From positions 1 through 10,724 of the forward strand of contig WLIM01000025.1 of assembly GCA_009702205.1 (NCBI GenBank): 10,724 bases of DNA. Reading direction: 5' to 3'. How positions within the stretch are numbered: the stretch's first letter is position 1; each line of letters begins with the position of its first letter. The notes below the pieces were generated by a model. That model was given only the letters and a program-made list of their open reading frames with translations, searched no databases and was not told the DNA's origin. Origin of the DNA: Actinomycetota bacterium. GTDB lineage: Bacteria > Actinomycetota > Actinomycetes > Nanopelagicales > Nanopelagicaceae. Below, piece after piece: positions 6,553 to 10,724 of this stretch. The position numbers and the translations under genes were made by a program.

Positions 6553-7881
6553 TTAGCTTTCTAACGAACTAACTGCTGCAGCAATCCATCCAGTGCCATC
6601 TTCAATAGTTTTACCGAATGTTGAACTTACATTTATCCAGAAACCGTTGATCAAGAATTTAACGTGATACTGGTGAAATTCATTTGTAGGTGATTGATCT
6701 TTGTGGAAGAAATAAGCATCGCTCTCCATCAAATTCGGGATGTCGATTTTCTCGTAACCATCTTTTAACCAACCTGCAGTTCGATTATTGAAAAGCTCGG
6801 CGCCATTTGCCACCCAATCAACAGTTAAACCAACCTCTTCACTCTGCATGCCATAACTACAAGCCAGGCCACCGTTGTTTAAGAAATCTGCAAGTTCGGT
6901 ACCAGCCGCTGGCTGCCAAGGGGTGTCTATGAACTGAGCTTGTCTTACATCTTTCTGCAGGGCTGCAAGAACATCAGTACTCAAACAATCTTTTGGAACT
7001 GAATATGTGATTGGTTTCACGGGCGTGACTACTTCAGCTTTTACCGAATCCTTTATGGTTCCGGTTGCTAGAAGCGCCATAACAAGTGCGCCAAGTGCAA
7101 TGCGATAGATAATGAAAGGCATAAAGGACTTAGTCGTAACAAACTTAATTAACCAAGCAATAACTAAATATCCAATAACAAATGCCACAACTGTTGCAAC
7201 CAAAGTTTCGGTCATAGTGAAGACATTTGTGCCTTCGGTATCTGAAAGAGCCTGCTTGAGTTCGTAAAGACCACTTCCAAAAACAGCTGGGATAGCAAGT
7301 AGGAATGAATACCTAAGGGCAGCCTCTCGCTTGTAACCAAGGATCCGGCCCATCGCGATAGTTGAACCGGATCTAGAAACTCCTGGGATTAACGCTAGGG
7401 CTTGCGCAAGGCCGTAAAGAATTCCATGTGAAATATTTAGATCTTTAAGACCCTTATCTGATTTTCCAAATCTATCTGCGATGCCAAGTATTAGACCGAA
7501 GATAATTAGAACGGTTGCGATAAGCCAGAGTGAGCGAAAATTAGTTGTAATTGCATCCTGTCCCAAATACCCAAGAACAACAATTGGCAAGCTTCCAACG
7601 ATTATCAGCCAACCCATACGGGCATCTGCAGTTTCCTCAATATGCAAATCTTTTCGCAATATAACTTTTCTAATCCAAGCCGAAATAATTCGAGCGATAT
7701 CTTTTCTAAAGAAAATTAGGACGGCTAGTTCAGTTCCAATCTGCATAATTGCAGTGAACTTCGCACCAGGATCTTCAGCCATTCCAAAAAATTTAGCGAA
7801 AATTCGCACATGAGCACTTGAGGAGATAGGAAGAAATTCAGTTAGACCTTGGAGAATTCCAAAGAAAATTGCTTCAAACAC
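6553..7881 (-). CDS. uppP: Undecaprenyl-diphosphatase UppP (BacA) with an extra C-terminal domain
   Basis: Residues 1-274 are a complete UppP, the membrane phosphatase that converts undecaprenyl diphosphate to the monophosphate for reuse in peptidoglycan and glycan synthesis and gives bacitracin resistance. The (E/Q)xxxE motif appears as QGLTE (Gln11, Glu15), followed by FLPISSSAH (Ser21, His24), and PGVSRSGST (166-174) holds the catalytic Arg170. E. coli UppP ends right after the last helix, which corresponds here to FIIYRIALGALVMALLATG. This protein continues for about 160 residues with a soluble, aromatic-rich region containing two cysteines (Cys299, Cys341), acidic patches and no helix long enough to span a membrane. 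The reading frame is continuous. The start GTG has GAGG 7 nt upstream, 12 nt after the SRPBCC stop, so the gene is a second, Shine-Dalgarno-led operon member. UppP assignment is firm; the tail function is unknown. Confidence 0.93.
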   Translation of the reverse strand: MFEAIFFGILQGLTEFLPISSSAHVRIFAKFFGMAEDPGAKFTAIMQIGTELAVLIFFRKDIARIISAWIRKVILRKDLHIEETADARMGWLIIVGSLPIVVLGYLGQDAITTNFRSLWLIATVLIIFGLILGIADRFGKSDKGLKDLNISHGILYGLAQALALIPGVSRSGSTIAMGRILGYKREAALRYSFLLAIPAVFGSGLYELKQALSDTEGTNVFTMTETLVATVVAFVIGYLVIAWLIKFVTTKSFMPFIIYRIALGALVMALLATGTIKDSVKAEVVTPVKPITYSVPKDCLSTDVLAALQKDVRQAQFIDTPWQPAAGTELADFLNNGGLACSYGMQSEEVGLTVDWVANGAELFNNRTAGWLKDGYEKIDIPNLMESDAYFFHKDQSPTNEFHQYHVKFLINGFWINVSSTFGKTIEDGTGWIAAAVSSLES

Positions 7882-7888
7882 TGGTCAA

Positions 7889-7892
7889 CCTC
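7889..7892 (-). promoter_or_regulatory. Shine-Dalgarno sequence of uppP
   Basis: GAGG on the minus strand lies 7 nt before the GTG at 7881, just after the SRPBCC stop codon (7896-7894). It fixes GTG 7881 as the start and contrasts with the leaderless first gene of the operon. Confidence 0.75.
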
Positions 7893-7893
7893 A

Positions 7894-8376
7894 TTAATTT
7901 AACTCCGAAACTTTTTTTAACCTAACAAGGGTCTTGGCAATCGCCAGTTGCACCCATGGATAGGCCTTACGAACGTTCAACCAAACTTTAGAGATGGCCG
8001 GGATGTTGGATCCGTCAAAAGTTTCCGTAACTTGGGTCAAGTTTTCCGAAATAACTTTCAATTCATAACGCCACACCCATCGCCCAAGATGGCGCCAAGC
8101 AATTACTTCGTTCTCCTTATATTCAACAACTTTGTTTGTAATGCGGTAATCGATACCAAGGTGCATTTTCATGCCAAACTTAGATCCAAGTTCAAGCTTC
8201 TCTGGTCCGCTGATGTTTGCAGTTATAGTCTCTGATCCATCAATTTCTTTATGACGCCTTGGATTACTTAGGATTGCAAAAATTTGCGAAGGGCTTGCTG
8301 CAATATTTATTCGGGCAGCCTTAATGTAAGGATTCCCAGTCTCAAAGATTTCAGATCTAATAGGGCTCTCGCTCAT
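7894..8376 (-). CDS. SRPBCC (START/polyketide cyclase-like) family protein
   Basis: The 160-residue protein has the SRPBCC layout, a helix-grip fold that forms a hydrophobic ligand pocket: an opening strand ARINIAASPSQIFAILSNPR (21-40), then HKEIDGSE (42-49), LGSKFGMKM (63-71), YRITNKVVEYKENEVIAWRH (77-96) and LTQVTETF (113-120). The IAWRHLGRW block is common in actinobacterial proteins annotated as polyketide cyclase or dehydrase, usually without a known ligand. It is the first gene of an operon with uppP (12 nt) and the acyltransferase. The start ATG lies 6 nt after TAGGGT, a leaderless promoter, 26 bp downstream of katG with no terminator between, so katG read-through is possible. No catalytic role can be assigned; a lipid or isoprenoid ligand is only a guess from the neighbours. 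Confidence 0.82.
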   Translation of the reverse strand: MSESPIRSEIFETGNPYIKAARINIAASPSQIFAILSNPRRHKEIDGSETITANISGPEKLELGSKFGMKMHLGIDYRITNKVVEYKENEVIAWRHLGRWVWRYELKVISENLTQVTETFDGSNIPAISKVWLNVRKAYPWVQLAIAKTLVRLKKVSELN

Positions 8377-8388
8377 GTGAAAACCCTA
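8377..8388 (-). promoter_or_regulatory. Leaderless promoter of the SRPBCC-uppP-acyltransferase operon
   Basis: On the minus strand TAGGGT (8388-8383) is followed by 6 nt (TTTCAC) and the ATG at 8376. No Shine-Dalgarno sequence is present. No convincing -35 hexamer is seen 16-18 nt upstream, where the sequence is AT-rich and runs into the end of katG. Confidence 0.65.
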
Positions 8389-8402
8389 CTTCAAATTTAT
8401 AG

Positions 8403-10568
8403 TTAATTCTCGAAGCGATCCGCGTTCATAACCTTTGTCCAAGCAGCAACAAAGTCAGCTACGAACTTATCTTTGCTGTCATCTTGGGCATAGACCTCGG
8501 CATAAGCGCGAAGAATGGAGTTCGATCCGAAGATTAAATCGACGCGTGATGCGCTGTATTTAACTTCCCCAGTCTCGCGATTGCGAATGTTGTAAAGATT
8601 ATCGCCGGCTGGCTCCCAGACATATGTGATATCAGTAATTGTTGTGAAGAAGTCAGGAGTTAGTGCGCCAACGCGTTCAGTGAATACACCGTGCTTGCTC
8701 GCGCCATGGTTGGCTCCAATTACTCGCATACCGCCAACAAGAACTGTCATCTCATGTGCAGTTAGCCCCATAAGCTGGGTGCGATCTAGCATTAATTCTT
8801 CAGCGCTAACGGTGTAATCCTGCTTTAACCAGTTGCGATATCCATCGTGGATTGGCTCTAGTGGTGCAAAAGATTCAACATCTGTCTGCTCTTGAGTTGC
8901 ATCTCCGCGACCAGCTTTAAATGGAACCTTTACATCGTGTCCAGCAGCTTTAGCCGCCTTCTCGATTCCCACATTTCCAGCAAGAACAATCACATCAGCA
9001 AGGCTTGCACCTGTTGCCTTTGCAATTGGTTCAAGAACTGAGAGAACTTTCTTAAGGCGAGCTGGTTCATTGCCCTCCCAATCTTTCTGAGGGGCCAAGC
9101 GAATTCGCGCACCATTTGCACCACCGCGGAAATCAGAGCTACGGAAGGTACGGGCGCTGTCCCATGCAGTTGTTACTAATTCTGCGATTGTTAAATCAGT
9201 AGAAGCAATCTTTGCTTTAACTTCATCAACTTTGTAATCGGCGCTACCTGCAGGAATTGGATCTTGCCAAATCAAATCTTCAGCAGGAACATCCGGTCCA
9301 AAGTAACGAGCCTTTGGTCCTAAATCGCGGTGGGTAAGTTTGAACCAAGCGCGCGCAAATACTTCGCTGAAATATGCTGGATCTTTATGGAATCGTTCTG
9401 AAATTTCACGATAGATCGGATCCTTAATCATTGCCATATCGGCATCAGTCATAATTGGGTTGTATCTAATTGAAGGATCTTCAACATCAACCGGCTTATC
9501 TGCTTCTTCAATGTTGATTGGTTCCCATTGCTGGGCACCTGCAGGAGATTTCTTTAACTCCCAGTCGTACTTAAATAATAAATAGAAATATCCGTTATCC
9601 CATTTAGTCGGATTTGTAGTCCATGCACCTTCAATGCCACTTGAAACGGTGTCGCGACCAACACTTCTTGTTTCATGATTCATCCAACCAAGACCTTGTT
9701 CTGAGATATCTGCGCCTTCCGGTGCCGGTCCAAGTCTTGCCGCGCTGCCATTTCCATGTGCTTTACCAACGGTGTGTCCACCTGCGGTAAGTGCAACAGT
9801 CTCTTCATCATTCATTGCCATACGTGCAAAAGTTTCGCGAACATGTGTAGCAGTTCGAAGTGGATCTGGTTTTCCATTTACGCCCTCAGGGTTTACATAG
9901 ATCAGACCCATCTGTACTGCGGCAAGCGGATTCTCCATTGTGGTTGCATCGTTTAAATCTCCATAGCGAGAATCGCTCGGTGCAAGCCATTCTTTCTCTG
10001 AGCCCCAATAAATATCTATCTCTGGGTGCCAAATATCTGATCGGCCAAATGCAAAACCGAAAGTCTTAAGTCCCATAGATTCATATGCGATTGTTCCGGC
10101 TAAAACTAATAAGTCTGCCCAGCTAACTTTGTTGCCGTACTTCTTTTTAATTGGCCATAGAAGGCGACGAGCTTTATCTAGATTTACGTTATCTGGAAAG
10201 GAATTGAGTGGAGCAAATCTCATATTGCCAGTACCGCCACCGCCGCGACCATCTGCTGTTCGATAAGTTCCTGCGGCATGCCAGGAAAGGCGAATCATTA
10301 AACCACCGTAATGACCCCAATCTGCCGGCCACCACTTCTGACTATCTGTCATTAACGCAGTTAGATCTTTCTTAAGTGCGGCTACATCTAGCTTCTTTAA
10401 CTCTTCGTTGTAATTAAAATCATTTCCCAAAGGATTAGTTTTAGTGTCATGCTGATGCAGGATGTCTAAGTTAAGGGACTTTGGCCACCAATCCATATTT
10501 GAATCTTCAACGGTAGTTAAGGCGCCATGAGCAACTGGGCACTTGCCGGAATTGGCTGAATCAGACAT
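8403..10568 (-). CDS. katG: Catalase-peroxidase KatG
   Basis: This 721-residue protein (M. tuberculosis KatG: 740) is a bifunctional haem enzyme that removes hydrogen peroxide by catalase and peroxidase reactions in the cytoplasm; no signal peptide is seen. The distal site is IRLSWHAAGTYR (Arg93, Trp96, His97). The covalent adduct that gives catalase activity is complete: Trp96, Tyr224 (QMGLIYVNPEG) and Met250 (ETFARMAMND), with Tyr-Met spacing identical to M. tuberculosis. The proximal haem ligand is His265 (TAGGHTVGKAHG). The haem-free C-terminal repeat follows from about residue 420. The ATG is supported by GAGGGAG 7 nt upstream. No regulator (furA or oxyR) is adjacent on this side. It diverges from a probable MMPL gene over 92 bp and may read through into the SRPBCC operon. 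Function is certain. Confidence 0.98.
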   Translation of the reverse strand: MSDSANSGKCPVAHGALTTVEDSNMDWWPKSLNLDILHQHDTKTNPLGNDFNYNEELKKLDVAALKKDLTALMTDSQKWWPADWGHYGGLMIRLSWHAAGTYRTADGRGGGGTGNMRFAPLNSFPDNVNLDKARRLLWPIKKKYGNKVSWADLLVLAGTIAYESMGLKTFGFAFGRSDIWHPEIDIYWGSEKEWLAPSDSRYGDLNDATTMENPLAAVQMGLIYVNPEGVNGKPDPLRTATHVRETFARMAMNDEETVALTAGGHTVGKAHGNGSAARLGPAPEGADISEQGLGWMNHETRSVGRDTVSSGIEGAWTTNPTKWDNGYFYLLFKYDWELKKSPAGAQQWEPINIEEADKPVDVEDPSIRYNPIMTDADMAMIKDPIYREISERFHKDPAYFSEVFARAWFKLTHRDLGPKARYFGPDVPAEDLIWQDPIPAGSADYKVDEVKAKIASTDLTIAELVTTAWDSARTFRSSDFRGGANGARIRLAPQKDWEGNEPARLKKVLSVLEPIAKATGASLADVIVLAGNVGIEKAAKAAGHDVKVPFKAGRGDATQEQTDVESFAPLEPIHDGYRNWLKQDYTVSAEELMLDRTQLMGLTAHEMTVLVGGMRVIGANHGASKHGVFTERVGALTPDFFTTITDITYVWEPAGDNLYNIRNRETGEVKYSASRVDLIFGSNSILRAYAEVYAQDDSKDKFVADFVAAWTKVMNADRFEN

Positions 10569-10575
10569 TTTCTAT

Positions 10576-10582
10576 CTCCCTC
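10576..10582 (-). promoter_or_regulatory. Shine-Dalgarno sequence of katG
   Basis: GAGGGAG on the minus strand ends 7 nt before the ATG at 10568. It is the strongest ribosome binding site in the window and shows that katG, unlike most first genes here, is translated from a leadered mRNA. Confidence 0.8.
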
Positions 10583-10604
10583 ATTAATTTGCGTCAACCT
10601 CTTA

Positions 10605-10632
10605 ACTCTAATGGGCGGCAAATGAATGTTCA
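10605..10632 (-). promoter_or_regulatory. Candidate katG promoter
   Basis: On the minus strand TAGAGT (10610-10605) could be the -10, with TGAACA (10632-10627; four of six matches to TTGACA) 16 nt upstream. That gives a leader of about 30 nt including the Shine-Dalgarno sequence. An alternative TTGACG lies closer to the gene at 10597-10592 but has no good -10 at the right distance. This is a prediction from motifs only. Confidence 0.4.
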
Positions 10633-10633
10633 T
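10622..10633. promoter_or_regulatory. Inverted repeat between katG and the divergent transporter gene, possible operator
   Basis: ATGAATGTTCAT has two perfect 5-bp arms (ATGAA/TTCAT) around a 2-bp centre. It overlaps the predicted katG -35 and lies upstream of the -10 of the divergent gene, so one bound protein could affect both. It is short and does not match a Fur/PerR box that I recognise, so it may be chance. Confidence 0.3.
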
Positions 10634-10649
10634 CTCGAATTCTTATCGC

Positions 10650-10655
10650 TAGAAT
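10650..10655 (+). promoter_or_regulatory. -10 element of the divergent transporter gene
   Basis: TAGAAT (five of six matches to TATAAT) ends 5 nt before the GTG at 10661. The spacing is again that of a leaderless start, and no Shine-Dalgarno sequence is present. No good -35 is visible. Confidence 0.5.
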
Positions 10656-10660
10656 CCAAT

Positions 10661-10724
10661 GTGCTCGAAAAATGGACGCTATTTATCGTCCGCAACCGAT
10701 ATAAATCGCTATCCCTCTGGTTAA
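10661..10724 (+). CDS. Start of a membrane protein gene, probably an MMPL-family transporter (3'-truncated by window edge)
   Basis: Twenty-one codons are present before the window ends. They begin with GTG and read LEKWTLFIVRNRYKSLSLWL after the initiator. A short amphipathic stretch (WTLFIVRNRYKS) followed by the beginning of a hydrophobic segment is the usual N-terminus of actinobacterial MMPL/RND-type lipid exporters. The assignment is pattern-based on very few residues; any polytopic membrane protein could begin this way. The start is supported by TAGAAT 5 nt upstream. It diverges from katG. Confidence 0.45.
   Translation, partial: MLEKWTLFIVRNRYKSLSLWL

Noticed and set aside
7889..7900. 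Identical 12-mer AAATTAATGAGG before uppP and before katG (10579-10590), considered as a shared regulatory motif
   Set aside because: In each place it contains the Shine-Dalgarno GAGG preceded by AT-rich sequence, and at uppP it also encodes the end and stop of the upstream gene; two copies are not enough to exceed chance.
7911..7918. Run of seven T (seven A in the coding strand) near the end of the SRPBCC gene as a programmed frameshift site
   Set aside because: It encodes Lys-Lys six codons before the stop with normal family sequence before it; slippage would change only the last few residues and there is no stimulatory structure in view.
10592..10597. TTGACG as the katG -35
   Set aside because: The only sequence 17 nt downstream is TAGAAA, which overlaps the spacer between the Shine-Dalgarno site and the ATG and would remove the strong ribosome binding site from the mRNA.

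Overview
The window looks like a gene-dense piece of a streamlined, low-GC actinobacterial chromosome, perhaps a freshwater planktonic lineage of the acI/Nanopelagicales type. Reasons: base composition is AT-leaning by eye; the tRNA-guanine transglycosylase has the actinobacterial form of its substrate loop; the window carries KatG, a DUF2236/MpaB-type oxygenase and a probable MMPL transporter start; and almost every first gene of a transcription unit has a TANNNT -10 element 5-7 nt before the start codon, the leaderless arrangement well known in actinobacteria. The lineage is inference. No tRNA, rRNA, CRISPR, insertion sequence or prophage was seen. The longest stretch without a gene is 92 bp.

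Layout. Positions 2-1882 (+): tgt (its 5' end is cut by the window edge) abutted by yaaA. Positions 1879-3584 (-): a DUF2236/MpaB-family oxygenase followed by a YgiD/LigB-type extradiol dioxygenase, with a perfect 20-bp palindrome over the promoter of the latter. Positions 3627-4172 (+): a YqhA/UPF0114 membrane protein. Positions 4173-4922 (-): a YdfG-like short-chain dehydrogenase. Positions 4948-5553 (+): a DedA membrane protein. Positions 5533-8376 (-): a compact operon of an SRPBCC protein, UppP with an unusual C-terminal domain of about 160 residues, and an acyltransferase-3 membrane protein. Positions 8403-10568 (-): katG. Positions 10661-10724 (+): the start of a divergent, probably MMPL-type, transporter.

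Functional threads. UppP (undecaprenyl-PP phosphatase), DedA (a family that includes undecaprenyl-P translocases) and an acyltransferase-3 sit together and suggest a cell-envelope lipid-carrier and surface-modification cluster. KatG and YaaA are both peroxide-defence proteins but lie far apart in the window. The two adjacent oxygenases suggest some aromatic or lipid oxidation chemistry of unknown substrate.

The most interesting signals are regulatory and architectural. Seven start codons have a -10 hexamer at leaderless spacing. One 25-bp divergent gap carries two back-to-back leaderless promoters that share a TATA core. There is a perfect 20-bp operator-like palindrome at the dioxygenase gene. 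UppP is fused to an uncharacterised domain. All three convergent gene pairs abut or overlap. No wholly new multi-gene defence or mobile system was recognised.
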